In this document: positions 26,215-36,172 of the stretch, one piece after another | How positions within the stretch are numbered: the stretch's first letter is position 1 | How the letters are laid out: each line of letters opens with the position of its first letter | From: Alteromonadaceae bacterium XY-R5 | Lineage (GTDB): Bacteria > Pseudomonadota > Gammaproteobacteria > Enterobacterales > Alteromonadaceae | Direction: 5' to 3' | Assembly: GCA_001660395.1 (NCBI GenBank) | Contig: LXWE01000002.1 | Location: 434,001 to 498,000, forward strand | Length of the DNA stretch: 64,000 bases | Notes under the pieces: model-generated | Seen by the model: only the letters and a program-made list of their open reading frames with translations | Databases searched by the model: none | Told to the model about the DNA's origin: nothing | Made by a program: the position numbers and the translations under genes

Positions 26215-27624
26215 ATGGCGAAATACAATCTTCTGGCTGAGCAGATCAAGGAGCAAATCGGTCGCGGCGTTTGGATGGATGGTGAAAAGCTACCGTCGCT
26301 ACGCAAACAGGCGGAGCAATCTGGTTATAGTCTGATGACGGTGTTACATGCCTATCAGATGCTTGAAAGTCAGGGCGTTATTCGTTCGCTCGAGCGCTCT
26401 GGCTATATTGTTACACTGCCATCGAAACCTTCATCGAAACAGCTGGTGCAAACGACAGATGCGGTAAGTGTGAATGATTTTGTGTTTGAGGTGCTGCAGG
26501 CATCCAGAGATACTCGCATGTTCAGCCTGGGCTTTGCCTATCCCGATCCGTCACTCTATCCCAGGCAGCATCTGAACAAGTCGCTTATTTCAGCGGCAAA
26601 GCAAATTTCCCTCACCAGTGCCTTGGATAATCTGCCCCCCGGAAACCCAGAACTACGACAGCTCATCGCCAAACGTTATGCGGCGCGGGGTGTGAATATT
26701 TCTCCCGATGAGATAGTGATAACCGCAGGGGCTTTGGAAGCCCTGAGTTTGAGTTTGCAGGCCTGCACTAAACCGGGGGATTGGGTCGTGCTGGAATCGC
26801 CGACTTTTTATGGTGCCATGCAGGCAATGCAACGTCTGGGCCTTAAGGCCATCACGGTAACAGTATCGCCGACCAGCGGGATTGATCTGGCGGCGCTGGA
26901 GCGGGCATTTCAGAGCCATCCGGTGAAAGCCTGCTGGTTAATGTCGAGCTTTCAGAATCCCCTCGGATACTGCCTGACGGATGATAAAAAGCGGAGTATC
27001 GCTGCGTTACTGCAAAAATACAGTGTCGCCCTGATTGAGGATGATGTGTATGCAGAGCTTTATGCTGATTCGCCGCCATTGCCTGTCAAAGCCTTCATGC
27101 CTCAGGGAAACAGTATGCTTTGCGCATCGTTTTCCAAGTCGCTGGTGGCGGGGTTTCGGATTGGCTGGGTGGCCGCAGGCACGCGCGCTCTGGATGTGCA
27201 AAAGCAACAGGTTATGAGCACCTTAGCCACCAGTGCGCCGATCCAGCTGTCGTTGGTAGATTACCTTTCGACCAAAAATTATGAGCTGCACTTAAAACAG
27301 TTGCGCAAACAGCTGAGGCAGCGAAAACACGACATGTACCTATTTTGGCAGGAACTACTGGCGGATGTTGCCAGAGTGCATATGCATGAAGGCGGCTATT
27401 TTCTGTGGGTGGAATGCGCCACTCACGTGGATTCGATGGACATTTACCGAGAAGCGTTGCGCCTGAATATTACCATCGCGCCAGGCAAACTGTTTTGCCT
27501 GACGGATGAGTTTAATCACTGTTTTCGTATCAATGGGTCGTTCGAACTGAATCAGCCGCGCAGACATCAGCTACGCAAACTTGCTGAGTTTATCAGGCAA
27601 TGCTCACGCAAATCAGCTTCTTAG
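26215..27624 (+). CDS. MocR-type GntR regulator with aminotransferase domain
   Basis: This 469-residue fusion has an N-terminal GntR winged helix (LAEQIKEQIGRGVWMDGEKLPSLRKQAEQSGYS, about 5-38). A fold-type I aminotransferase domain follows. It holds the PLP-binding lysine in CASFSKSLVAGFRIGW (about 305-320), the substrate arginine region HCFRINGSF, and NPLGYCLT. MocR proteins use PLP-bound ligands as effectors and regulate amino-acid, GABA or vitamin B6 genes. The target here is not evident. The start chosen is the ATG after GTGGGGTG. Confidence 0.88.
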   Translation: MAKYNLLAEQIKEQIGRGVWMDGEKLPSLRKQAEQSGYSLMTVLHAYQMLESQGVIRSLERSGYIVTLPSKPSSKQLVQTTDAVSVNDFVFEVLQASRDTRMFSLGFAYPDPSLYPRQHLNKSLISAAKQISLTSALDNLPPGNPELRQLIAKRYAARGVNISPDEIVITAGALEALSLSLQACTKPGDWVVLESPTFYGAMQAMQRLGLKAITVTVSPTSGIDLAALERAFQSHPVKACWLMSSFQNPLGYCLTDDKKRSIAALLQKYSVALIEDDVYAELYADSPPLPVKAFMPQGNSMLCASFSKSLVAGFRIGWVAAGTRALDVQKQQVMSTLATSAPIQLSLVDYLSTKNYELHLKQLRKQLRQRKHDMYLFWQELLADVARVHMHEGGYFLWVECATHVDSMDIYREALRLNITIAPGKLFCLTDEFNHCFRINGSFELNQPRRHQLRKLAEFIRQCSRKSAS

Positions 27625-27709
27625 CGAAGTGACAGAAATTAAGGCTGGCACGGTTTCCTCTGGCATCTGTCTTGTGTGGATGTCCGGCAAGCAAAGTGTT
27701 TACAGAGCC

Positions 27710-28009
27710 CTATTGCTGTGGGAACCGTTGTTTACGCTCTGCGGTATATTCCCACCAGGGGCACGGGTCTTCGCCGTCCATAAAGCGGGTAATCGACATA
27801 AACACATCGATCACACAGGGATCGTGCCTTTGTCCGGTTTTCTCACACAGCATCTTATACATCTGAAATGGGCACATACCCTTTAACTGATGTGGCTGAG
27901 TGATCCCCAGCAGCACTAAATCTTTGGCACTGGCTTTGCCGATATTGGGCAGGTCCGTCAGTTTGTTGAGATTGTTTCTATTCACTTTGCTGGGGTGCAT
28001 GTGTTGCAT
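27710..28009 (-). CDS. Cdd1-family helix-hairpin-helix protein
   Basis: A 99-residue protein of the pathogenicity-locus Cdd1 family. It has a helix-hairpin-helix (LNKLTDLPNIGKASAKDLVLLGI, about 14-36), MYKMLCEKTGQRHDPCVIDVFMS, and the family ending RFMDGEDPCPWWEYTAERKQ. The HhH suggests DNA or nucleic-acid binding, but the role is unknown. No operon partner is visible. Confidence 0.82.
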   Translation of the reverse strand: MQHMHPSKVNRNNLNKLTDLPNIGKASAKDLVLLGITQPHQLKGMCPFQMYKMLCEKTGQRHDPCVIDVFMSITRFMDGEDPCPWWEYTAERKQRFPQQ

Positions 28010-28452
28010 CTATTCGCCGGATGATTGACAACATCGTAAGCGGGAATATGGTTAATTTTCAACGGATTTATCCCTTATGAACGGGTTCTGTTAGTACTGT
28101 ATTCGTCAGAAGCAACTTACTGTTGCCGTTCTGGCGTGAGGCCGTGTGAGTGATTCCAGAAGCGTTTAAATTTATTTAAAAAGCCAACACAGTTGCTGGT
28201 CTTTAGTCGCATGACAAGCGTTAAAACCTGCTACGGGCTTCTAAGTTCGCCATATCAATCACGCAGCGGGAATGCACCTCTGTTTTCTATCCGCCTTATT
28301 GAGGATAGGTGCTAATGGGGATTGTGTTTTCAGCACTGCTCGCGATGGAGCGTAAAAGGGAAAGGTACGCTCATTTCTTAACTGATGCGATTCATTGGCC
28401 AACGATTTGGCATAGATCGTATTGTGCAGATGTATGCTATTCATTATTCGCC
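28010..28452. other. Intergenic region with a dehydrogenase remnant
   Basis: No intact gene is supported. The only recognisable item is the short alcohol-dehydrogenase tail described at 28221-28280. The rest is presumably the decayed remainder of that copy and flanking spacer. Confidence 0.4.
28221..28280 (-). pseudogene. Remnant of an alcohol-dehydrogenase 3' end
   Basis: The minus strand reads E-V-H-S-R-C-V-I-D-M-A-N-L-E-A and then runs on to a stop at 28221. This matches the last residues (YRFVIDMASLEA) of the intact dehydrogenase 2.1 kb away. At DNA level about 29 of 33 bases agree over the shared end. An in-frame TAG lies just upstream, so nothing longer survives. Confidence 0.55.
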
Positions 28453-28908
28453 TTAAAGGAGCACTGGAATAGGCGCATTGCTTTTAATTTCTTTTAATAT
28501 CACGCACGAAGAAATGTCCTTAACACTTGGATTGCGTAACAGGCCGCTAAAGGTTAACTCGGCCAAATCGTCAATATCTCTCGCAACTACCCTAAGCATT
28601 AGGTCAGCAGCCCCTGTTAATACCAGACATTCAATGACCCGAGTATCATTCTGTACCGCTTTGAAAAACTCAGAGACGTTCTCCTGACTTTGATGAAGAT
28701 TTACCAGAACTACAGCTGAGATCTGGCATCCCAGTTTTTTTGGGTCCACTACGGCTTTATAGCCAGTAATTATATTTAACTGCTCAAGGGCTTTAGTTTT
28801 CCGTAAACAGGGGGACTCAGAGAGTCCTATATTCTGGGCCAATTCCACATTAGAAAGCCGACCTTCATTTTGCAGGATATTGATGATTTTTTTCTCGTAT
28901 TTATCCAA
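28453..28908 (-). CDS. Lrp/AsnC-family regulator
   Basis: A 151-residue regulator: N-terminal HTH (NEGRLSNVELAQNIGLSESPCLRKTKALE, about 14-42) and C-terminal RAM domain (ISAVVLVNLHQS, VLTGAADLMLRVVARDIDDL). The only possible start is TTG, with an in-frame TAA two codons upstream, so translation may be weak. It is divergent from hppD and a natural candidate to control it in response to an aromatic amino acid; that is inference. Confidence 0.85.
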   Translation of the reverse strand: MDKYEKKIINILQNEGRLSNVELAQNIGLSESPCLRKTKALEQLNIITGYKAVVDPKKLGCQISAVVLVNLHQSQENVSEFFKAVQNDTRVIECLVLTGAADLMLRVVARDIDDLAELTFSGLLRNPSVKDISSCVILKEIKSNAPIPVLL

Positions 28909-29054
28909 AGGTTTAATCCACCCTAAAAGCCATATTAATAGGCATTATATGTCTCATTTGTGGGTTTTGTACGGTGTAAAAGGCGAAATATGTCTCCGGT
29001 ATGATGGTAAGTTCTTAGTCATGATTCTTCTTCTATTAATTTAGGTAGTTGTAC

Positions 29055-30131
29055 ATGAACGCTTTGTTTGACAACCCGATTGGATTAAACGGATTTGAAT
29101 TTGTTGAATTTACAGCCCCGAAAAAGGGGGTATTAGAGCCTGTTTTTGAATCCATGGGCTTCACCAAAGTCGCTAGACATAGGTCAAAAGATGTAGAGCT
29201 GTGGAGGCAAGGGGGGATCAATTTTATTACTAATTATGAACCCAAAAGTCATGCTTTCTACTATGCACAAGAACATGGTCCATCTGCATGTGGTATGGCG
29301 TTCAGAGTAAACGATGCGAAGAAGGCTTATCAGGCGGTGTTAGACAATGGTGCACAGCCTGTCGAAATTGAAACGGGCCCGATGGAGTTGCGTTTACCCG
29401 CGATTAAGGGAATTGGTGGTGCAACCCTGTATTTAATTGATCGTTATAAAGAGGGTGAAAGCATCTATGACATTGATTTTGAATGGTTAGAAGGCGTTGA
29501 CAGAAAACCTCAAGGCTGTGGATTTCATACCCTGGATCATTTGACGCACAACGTTTATCGTGGCCGAATGGGCTATTGGGCAAAGTATTATGAAGATTTA
29601 TTCAATTTCCGCGAGATTCGTTACTTCGATATTAAGGGCGAGTACACCGGGCTGTTGTCAAAAGCGATGACCGCACCGGATGGCAAGATCCGCATACCGT
29701 TAAACGAAGAAGCCCGGGGCGGTGGCGGGCAGATTGAAGAATTCCTGATGCAATACAACGGCGAAGGCATACAGCATATTGCCTTTGCCTGTGATGATCT
29801 GATTGCTTGCTGGGATAAGCTCAAGGCGCTGGGAATGAAGTTTATGACGCCTCCCCCTAACACCTATTACGACATGCTGGAACAACGCCTCCCTGGTCAC
29901 GGCGAACCTACAGGAGAGCTCCAGTCAAGAGGCATCCTTTTAGACGGTACGACGGAAGGTGGCCAACCAAGATTGCTGCTTCAAATCTTCTCAGAATCTG
30001 CACTGGGGCCGGTATTTTTCGAGTTTATTCAACGAAAACAAGACGAAGGTTTCGGTGAAGGTAACTTCAAAGCGTTGTTCGAGTCTATCGAGCGTGATCA
30101 GTTGTCTCGTGGTGTGATCGGAGAAAAGTAA
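29055..30131 (+). CDS. hppD: 4-Hydroxyphenylpyruvate dioxygenase
   Basis: This 358-residue Fe(II) dioxygenase converts 4-hydroxyphenylpyruvate to homogentisate in tyrosine breakdown. It has two VOC halves. The iron ligands are visible in [12 protein letters not shown] (about 158-169), [12 protein letters not shown] (about 238-249) and [26 protein letters not shown] near the C-terminus. I start at the ATG at 29055, two codons after a TTG. No homogentisate dioxygenase follows; the next frame is a decayed remnant. Confidence 0.95.
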   Translation: MNALFDNPIGLNGFEFVEFTAPKKGVLEPVFESMGFTKVARHRSKDVELWRQGGINFITNYEPKSHAFYYAQEHGPSACGMAFRVNDAKKAYQAVLDNGAQPVEIETGPMELRLPAIKGIGGATLYLIDRYKEGESIYDIDFEWLEGVDRKPQGCGFHTLDHLTHNVYRGRMGYWAKYYEDLFNFREIRYFDIKGEYTGLLSKAMTAPDGKIRIPLNEEARGGGGQIEEFLMQYNGEGIQHIAFACDDLIACWDKLKALGMKFMTPPPNTYYDMLEQRLPGHGEPTGELQSRGILLDGTTEGGQPRLLLQIFSESALGPVFFEFIQRKQDEGFGEGNFKALFESIERDQLSRGVIGEK

Positions 30132-30352
30132 TGGTTACTGCTTCAAGATCAATTCAGTTAGAGGGTATTCATCATGCAGCCTATCGCTGCATTGTTACTT
30201 AGGAAACAGGAGCCTTTTACACAGAAGAAACTGTGCATATTGGCAGTGCTTATATTGAAGAGTCCAGGTGTAATTTTAATGATCAGGGCGACGTCAATAA
30301 CCGCGCGGTGAATATAACGGGCGGCAGTATCGACATGTGTTTTGAAGATTAA
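30131..30352 (+). pseudogene. Decayed VOC/glyoxalase-family gene fragment
   Basis: An ATG overlaps the hppD stop (TAATG) and reads SIQLEGIHHAAYRCIVT, then an in-frame TAG, then ETGAFYTEE in the same frame. Together these look like the start of a VOC-superfamily domain (GIHHAAYRC...ETxxFY) with a nonsense codon. The following codons to the TAA at 30352 no longer resemble VOC proteins. It is probably the remains of the gene once co-translated with hppD. Confidence 0.5.
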
Positions 30353-30357
30353 TACAT

Positions 30358-30385
30358 AGGGCTGCGTATGCAGCCCTTATTTTTT
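30358..30385 (+). terminator. Terminator after hppD
   Basis: A perfect 8-bp stem AGGGCTGC/GCAGCCCT with a GTAT loop, followed by TATTTTTTT. Confidence 0.85.
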
Positions 30386-30407
30386 TAAAAGAATCGATAT
30401 CTTTGAA

Positions 30408-31454
30408 TTAAGCTTCTAAACTCGCCATATCAATCACGAAACGGTAGCGAACATTGGATTTTTCCATACGCTCGAAGGCTTCGTTGATTTGGTTCATGCT
30501 GATCATTTCGCAGTCTGGCAGCACGTTAAAACGCGCACAGAAATCCAGCATTTCCTGGGTTTCAGCGATACCACCAATCATAGAGCCGGCGATGCTGCGA
30601 CGACCCATAATCATAGGAACGGTATTCACTTCTTCCAGCGGTCCAACCTGGCCCACCATGACGATAGTACCATCGGCATCCAAAAGCGGGATGTAAGGGG
30701 TAACATCGTGTTTAACCGGCACTGTGTTGACGATCACATCGAAGCTGTTGGCTGCGGCAGCCATAGCCTCTGCGTCGCTGGAGATTAGCAGGGCATCGGC
30801 ACCCAGTTCTAATGCATCAGCTTTTTTGTCGGCAGTTCGGCTAAGTACGGTCACATGAGCACCCATGGCTACCGCCAGTTTAACAGCCATATGGCCAAGG
30901 CCACCTAAACCAACCCCGCCTACACGGCTACCGGGGCCAACGTTCCAGTTACGCAGAGGCGAGTAGGTAGTGATGCCTGCACACAGCAATGGCGCTGCAC
31001 GGGATAAATCCAGGCCTTCTGGTACACGTAGGACAAATTCGTCGCGAACCACCAAATGTTTGGCATAGCCACCGTGGGTGGGTTCGCCGGTAATGCGATC
31101 CTGACCCGAGTAAGTGCCTGTCATGCCTTCGCGGCAAAGTTGCTCTTCACCTTTGTGGCATTGGTCGCACTCTTTGCAGCTATCAACAATGCAGCCCACG
31201 GCAACGTGGTCGCCAACTTTATAACGAGTAACACCTTGGCCAACGGCAATGACACGACCGATGATCTCATGGCCTGGGATCACCGGATAAGTGGTCCAGC
31301 CCCAATCATTGCGGGCGGTGTGAAGGTCAGAGTGGCAGACGCCACTGTAGATAATTTCCATTGCCACATCGTCATCGCGCAGGGCACGACGTTCAAAATG
31401 CATAGGGGCAAGGGGCGTATCCGGCCCTTGTGCGGCATAACCAATGGTTTTCAT
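30408..31454 (-). CDS. Zinc alcohol dehydrogenase (YahK/cinnamyl-alcohol type)
   Basis: A 348-residue NADP-type aldehyde reductase/alcohol dehydrogenase. Catalytic zinc ligands lie in GVCHSDLHTARNDWG and PGHEIIGRVIAVG (about 38-70). The structural zinc set is CKECDQCHKGEEQLC (about 93-107), and the cofactor loop is GVGLGGLGHMAVKLA (about 180-194). YahK-type enzymes reduce a wide range of aldehydes. CAGGAG precedes the ATG. The gene stands alone. A remnant of a second copy's 3' end lies at 28221-28280. Confidence 0.92.
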   Translation of the reverse strand: MKTIGYAAQGPDTPLAPMHFERRALRDDDVAMEIIYSGVCHSDLHTARNDWGWTTYPVIPGHEIIGRVIAVGQGVTRYKVGDHVAVGCIVDSCKECDQCHKGEEQLCREGMTGTYSGQDRITGEPTHGGYAKHLVVRDEFVLRVPEGLDLSRAAPLLCAGITTYSPLRNWNVGPGSRVGGVGLGGLGHMAVKLAVAMGAHVTVLSRTADKKADALELGADALLISSDAEAMAAAANSFDVIVNTVPVKHDVTPYIPLLDADGTIVMVGQVGPLEEVNTVPMIMGRRSIAGSMIGGIAETQEMLDFCARFNVLPDCEMISMNQINEAFERMEKSNVRYRFVIDMASLEA

Positions 31455-31829
31455 ATGTACTCCTGTTTACAGTGATGATTTATCGCCACGTATGTCTTAA
31501 TTTGGGTGATTGACGACTTGAGGAAAGTGGCATCGTCGACTTTTTACATCTCACCACATTGCGTCTATTTACTGCGGGTTGAATCGCCATATGACGCATG
31601 TTGTTAGTCTCGGTGGCGCCATGTCAGTGTTTGATGCCTGGCTACTAAAGCGTCGAATCTTCATATGCTTACACCCGTGTTGGGATACGCTTTGTGCGTA
31701 TCAAGGGAGCACTTTAACAAAGGGAATTAATTAGGATTAGTGGGGTAAATTAGGTTGAACCTATGAGACGAGTTCATTAATCCGGATAGTCGAAGTCAGT
31801 CCCTGTTCTGCAAAGGCTGAAAGGCAGCA
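31455..31829. other. Intergenic region between the dehydrogenase and a LysR gene
   Basis: No gene or clear repeat seen. It must hold the promoter of the dehydrogenase at its left end and the 3' untranslated part of the LysR gene at its right end. Confidence 0.4.
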
Positions 31830-32723
31830 TCAGCTTCTGTAACGCAGATGCTCCACCACCAACTGAAACGCGGGCGTATGATTACGGCGGTTAGGATAAT
31901 ACAAGTGATAACCAGGAAAAGGCACACACCAATCTTCCAAAACCCGCTCTAGCTTGTCATCGGCTAAATAAGGCAGAAATACATCTTCTGGCAAGAATGC
32001 CAGACCAACGCCATCTAATGCGGCTTGTGTGAGCAAATGCACGGTATTAAAGATCACCTGGCCTTCTACCTGGATATCCAGCTGGCGCTCGCCATTATCA
32101 AACTCCCAGGCATATAAGCCTCCGCGGGTAGGCAGGCGTAAATTCACACACTGATGTTTAAGCAGATCCTGAGGATGTTGGGGTTTGGGATAACGCGAAA
32201 AATAGTCTTTCGTGCCAACAACAGCCATTCTTACCTGTGGCCCAATGGGTACGGCAATCATGTCCTTTTCCAGTTGCTCACCAAAGCGCACACCAGCATC
32301 AAAGCGTTCGGCCACTATGTTGGTGAGGCCATAGTCGACATTCAGTTCAAGTTTGATGTCCGGGTAGTTTTCAATTATCGGGCGGAGTTTTGGCCACAGC
32401 AGGGTTTCGGCTACATGATCGCCACAGGAAATACGCACCGTTCCGGCCGGTTTATCGCGCAGGGCGGTGATGTTTTCCAGTTCCTGATCAATTTCGGCAA
32501 AATGGGGAGCCATGCGCTGGAGTAACTGCAGGCCTGCTTCTGTTGGCGCGACACTTCGGGTGGTGCGGGTGAGCAGGCGGATGCCCATGCGTTCTTCCAA
32601 ACCGCGCATACTATGGCTTAGCGCGGATTGGGATACGCCTAATAATGACGCGGCTTTAGTAAAACTTTGTTCAGTGGCCACGGTAATAAAGGCCAGAATA
32701 TCGTTGTAGCTGTTTCGTGGCAT
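31830..32723 (-). CDS. LysR-family regulator (CrgA-like branch)
   Basis: A 297-residue regulator with HTH QSFTKAASLLGVSQSALSHSMRGLEERMGIRLLTRTTRSVAPTEAG (about 20-65). A substrate-binding domain follows, including the GVRFGEQLEKDMIAVPIGP segment typical of the large group that regulates adjacent oxidoreductases. It may control the zinc dehydrogenase downstream on the same strand, although 375 bp separate them. The effector is unknown. Confidence 0.87.
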   Translation of the reverse strand: MPRNSYNDILAFITVATEQSFTKAASLLGVSQSALSHSMRGLEERMGIRLLTRTTRSVAPTEAGLQLLQRMAPHFAEIDQELENITALRDKPAGTVRISCGDHVAETLLWPKLRPIIENYPDIKLELNVDYGLTNIVAERFDAGVRFGEQLEKDMIAVPIGPQVRMAVVGTKDYFSRYPKPQHPQDLLKHQCVNLRLPTRGGLYAWEFDNGERQLDIQVEGQVIFNTVHLLTQAALDGVGLAFLPEDVFLPYLADDKLERVLEDWCVPFPGYHLYYPNRRNHTPAFQLVVEHLRYRS

Positions 32724-32807
32724 TGATGAATCAAATACATAAGTTGATATGTACTTATAACAGGATGTTGGCGGTTTGCCAGCCGCAAAACGACGACTGG
32801 CTTGTGA

Positions 32808-33437
32808 CTAACGAGCAGTTGCAGGTTGATTACTGAATACCAGTAAGGTTGCAAAGGTCACAAACAATCCACCTGTAGCACGGTCCATCCAGCGTAAAAA
32901 GTGAGGACGACGCAGTAAGTTTGATAGGGGCTGGGTGGCTTTAATTAACGTGATTGCCCACAGAGCACCTAACATCACATGTATACCCACCAGGCCAAAT
33001 GTCCAGGCGATGATTGCTTGTCCTTGCGGAATGAATTGAGGCAAAAACGAGACATAAAAAATGCCGACTTTGGGGTTCAAGGCGTTACCAAGCATGCCTT
33101 TGATAAACCAGTTACTGTCTTTTGTCTGCGGGGGTAAGTCGGTCTTAAATTGCTGTCTGGGATGGCGCAGCATTTGAAATCCAAGCCAGCACAGGTAAGC
33201 CGCGCCGCAATATTTCAGCAGATTGTAGGCAAGCTCCGAGACTGCAACCAGCGCACCCAAGCCAAAGGCAACAGCAGCCCCCCAAAGTAAACAGCCTGCG
33301 CCAATGCCCGCAGCTGCGGAAAAGGCCTGACGTTTTCCTTCAACGGTCGCCGTGCGTATAACCAGAGCAGTATCTAAACCGGGTGTAATTGTAAGCAACA
33401 TGGCAGCCACAGTATAGGCGATGAGTGTATCCAGCAT
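32808..33437 (-). CDS. LysE/RhtB-family exporter
   Basis: A 209-residue membrane exporter: LIAYTVAAMLLTITPGLDTALVIRTATVEGKRQ holds the family P-G-x-D/N motif near residue 19. A second conserved stretch is KGMLGNALNPKVGIFYVSFLPQF (about 115-137). About six transmembrane helices. The start at 33437 is favoured over the longer frame from 33518. Unrelated in detail to the other LysE copy at 24668. Confidence 0.85.
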   Translation of the reverse strand: MLDTLIAYTVAAMLLTITPGLDTALVIRTATVEGKRQAFSAAAGIGAGCLLWGAAVAFGLGALVAVSELAYNLLKYCGAAYLCWLGFQMLRHPRQQFKTDLPPQTKDSNWFIKGMLGNALNPKVGIFYVSFLPQFIPQGQAIIAWTFGLVGIHVMLGALWAITLIKATQPLSNLLRRPHFLRWMDRATGGLFVTFATLLVFSNQPATAR

Positions 33438-33535
33438 ATTCCGCGTATCTCGATGAAAATGAGCGTCTTGTACCAGAATAACAGGCGCAGAGAAAAGGGA
33501 AACGTCTTTTATTATCAAAGGTAAAGATGAAGAAA

Positions 33536-33559
33536 AAAGGCGGCATAATTGCCGCCTTT
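33536..33559 (-). terminator. Terminator after katG
   Basis: A perfect 9-bp stem AAAGGCGGC/GCCGCCTTT with an ATAATT loop, 20 bp past the katG stop and flanked by A/T runs on both sides. Confidence 0.8.
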
Positions 33560-33580
33560 TAAAGGACTTACATGATTACA

Positions 33581-35821
33581 CTAGAGATCAAAGCGATCCA
33601 GTTTCATCACCTTGCTCCAGGCAGCAACGAAGTCGTTTACAAACTTCTCTTTTGAATCGTTTAATGCGTAGTATTCGGCCACTGCGCGTAATTCGGAGTT
33701 AGAGCCAAAGATCAAATCGACAGGGGTTGCGGTATACATGACCTTGCCGGTTTTACGATCTTTGCCTTCATAAACGCCATCGGTTTTCCCTTTCGACCAC
33801 ATGGTGGACATGTCGAGCAGATTGACGAAGAAGTCATTGCTAAGGGTGCCCGGTTTGCTGGTAAATACCCCGTGTTTACTGCCACCCGTATTGGCGTCCA
33901 ACACCCGTAACCCACCTATCAAGACCGTCATTTCCGGGGCAGATAGATTCAGCATACTGGCTTTATCAACCAGCATTTCTGCAGGAGAGCCAAAGCTGGG
34001 GTAATCAGCATAAGTACCTGGTTTGTAGTAGTTACGGAAGCCGTCGGCTTTAGGCTCGAGTACGGCGAATGAGTCGACATCGGTTTGCGCCGGGCTGGCA
34101 TCGGTGCGGCCCGGAGAGAAAGGTACGGTCACATCGTAGCCGCCTTTTTTCGCTGCTGTTTCCACTCCGACTGCACCTCCAAGCACAATCATATCTGCCA
34201 GCGAAATTTGTGCGCCATCTTTGTGTTTACGATTAAAGTCCATGCGGATGCTTTGTAAGGCTTTGAGGACTTTTTGGATTTCTTTCGGGTTATTTACTTC
34301 CCAGTCTTTTTGGGGAGCCAGGGCTAAACGCGCACCGTTGGCGCCACCACGATTATCCGAACTACGGAAAGACGCGGCTGCGGCCCAGGCGGTACGGATC
34401 AGTTCCGCCTGACTGATATCGGCATCCTTAATCGCTTTTTTCAGCATCGAAACATCGCTGGCGGACACCATGGGGTAGTCGGCTTTAGGAACGGGATCCT
34501 GCCAAATTAACATATCTTTGGGTACATCCGGACCCAGATAGCGGGTGGTTGGTCCCATGTCGCGGTGCGTCAGTTTGAACCAGGCTTTACCAAAGGCCAG
34601 TTCAAACTCTTTAGGGTTTTCCTTAAAGCGCATGGCAATTTTACGGTACTCGGGATCGAACTTGAGTGACAGGTCGGTGGTAAACATGATGGGAGCGTGG
34701 CGCTTACCTTCAACGTGCGCATCCGGCACGATTTTCAGGTTATCTGCATTTTTAGGCACCCACTGAGTCGCACCCGCCGGGCTTTTACTTGGGACCCATT
34801 CAAAGTTGAACAGGTTATCCAGATACTGCATGGTCCAGGCGGTTGGGTTGACCGACCATGCACCTTCTAAACCACTGGTCACTGTGTCTTCGGCATTACC
34901 CTTGCCACATTTGTTTTTCCAGCCGAAGCCTTGTTGCTCGACATCAGCGGCAGCCGGCTCTGCGCCCACGCATTCTTCTGGTTTGTGCGCGCCGTGGGCT
35001 TTACCAAAGGTGTGACCACCTGCAATCAGGGCAACGGTTTCTTCGTCGTTCATGGCCATCCCGCCAAACGTGCGACGAATATCTTTTGCGGCTAAAAGCG
35101 GATCTGGCTTCCCATCCGGCCCTTCCGGATTAACGTAAATCAGCCCCATCTGTGTTGCGGCCAGCGGCTTTTCGAGTTTACGTTCGCCATGGAAACGCGC
35201 TGCGCCGCCGAGCCAGACTTGTTCCGGCCCCCAGTAAACGGTATCCGCTTCCCAGTCATCCACGCGGCCGCCACCATAACCGTAAATCGTGAATCCCATA
35301 TCTTGCATGGCGACGTTACCCGCCAGAATCATTAAGTCGGCCCAACTGATTTTGCTGCCGTATTTTTGCTTGATTGGCCAAAGCAGGCGGCGGGCCTTAT
35401 CTAAGCTAACGTTATCTGGCCAGCTGTTTAAAGGTTCGAAGCGCTGCTGACCACCGTCAGAACCTCCACGGCCATCGAACATACGATAGGTGCCTGCCGC
35501 GTGCCAGGCCATGCGCACGAAAAACGGACCATAGTGACCATAGTCTGCCGGCCACCAGTCTTGAGAGTCTGTCATTAAGGCTTTTAAGTCGGCTTTAACC
35601 GCGGCTAAATCGAGAGAATTAAAAGCGGCTTCATAGTTAAAGTCCGGATCCATGGGGTTGGATACCGGGCTTTGAGCGCGCAGCTTGGTTAAATCGAGTT
35701 TATCTGGCCACCAACTAAAATTGGCCTTTGTTCCATCCATGGCGTTTGCAGCCTGGACCGAACTTATGGGAGAAAGTGCCAGTGCGATAGCGGCAGCAAG
35801 CGGAAGTGTTTTCTTGAGCAT
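33581..35821 (-). CDS. katG: Catalase-peroxidase with signal peptide
   Basis: The 746-residue haem enzyme destroys hydrogen peroxide by catalase and peroxidase reactions. It has the distal site [12 protein letters not shown], the tyrosine and methionine of the Trp-Tyr-Met adduct in [10 protein letters not shown] and [11 protein letters not shown], and the proximal histidine in [13 protein letters not shown]. The C-terminal duplicated domain is complete. The N-terminus [23 protein letters not shown] is a clear signal peptide, so the enzyme is exported like KatP-type proteins, unlike ordinary cytoplasmic KatG. GGAG precedes the ATG at 35821. Confidence 0.95.
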   Translation of the reverse strand: MLKKTLPLAAAIALALSPISSVQAANAMDGTKANFSWWPDKLDLTKLRAQSPVSNPMDPDFNYEAAFNSLDLAAVKADLKALMTDSQDWWPADYGHYGPFFVRMAWHAAGTYRMFDGRGGSDGGQQRFEPLNSWPDNVSLDKARRLLWPIKQKYGSKISWADLMILAGNVAMQDMGFTIYGYGGGRVDDWEADTVYWGPEQVWLGGAARFHGERKLEKPLAATQMGLIYVNPEGPDGKPDPLLAAKDIRRTFGGMAMNDEETVALIAGGHTFGKAHGAHKPEECVGAEPAAADVEQQGFGWKNKCGKGNAEDTVTSGLEGAWSVNPTAWTMQYLDNLFNFEWVPSKSPAGATQWVPKNADNLKIVPDAHVEGKRHAPIMFTTDLSLKFDPEYRKIAMRFKENPKEFELAFGKAWFKLTHRDMGPTTRYLGPDVPKDMLIWQDPVPKADYPMVSASDVSMLKKAIKDADISQAELIRTAWAAAASFRSSDNRGGANGARLALAPQKDWEVNNPKEIQKVLKALQSIRMDFNRKHKDGAQISLADMIVLGGAVGVETAAKKGGYDVTVPFSPGRTDASPAQTDVDSFAVLEPKADGFRNYYKPGTYADYPSFGSPAEMLVDKASMLNLSAPEMTVLIGGLRVLDANTGGSKHGVFTSKPGTLSNDFFVNLLDMSTMWSKGKTDGVYEGKDRKTGKVMYTATPVDLIFGSNSELRAVAEYYALNDSKEKFVNDFVAAWSKVMKLDRFDL

Positions 35822-36172
35822 AAGTTGTCTCCAACTGTTTTTGTTAAAATTTTGTTTACACAACTATATACCTTGTACGAATTTTCGACGGTTTACTTAA
35901 TAAAGAAAAGCGATTGGGAGCATCTAGAAATCAAATCCAGAGAAGAGAGAGGTAAATTTTGAAGCGCTTTTTCTTGAGGTTGGTTTTGGCAATGCATTGA
36001 TAAATAAGGGTTTAAGGTGGTTTTGTGAACCCCGTTAGTTGTGGTGTGACCTTGTGGGAAGGGCGCGCCTGAATCGATGATTCGAGCAGGGGGAGTGTTT
36101 GCATATTATGCAAAAAAAAAGGCTATGCAGGGAGAAGCATAGCCTTTTTAGCTTAAGTTCGTTCGACAGGAC
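35822..36172. other. Intergenic region upstream of katG
   Basis: It holds the katG promoter region and, at its right end, the terminator of the quiC gene. I see no convincing peroxide-regulator site and no gene. Confidence 0.4.
36117..36148 (-). terminator. Terminator after quiC
   Basis: A 12-bp stem AAAAGGCTATGC/GCATAGCCTTTT with an 8-base loop and long A/T runs, 25 bp past the quiC stop codon. Confidence 0.85.
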
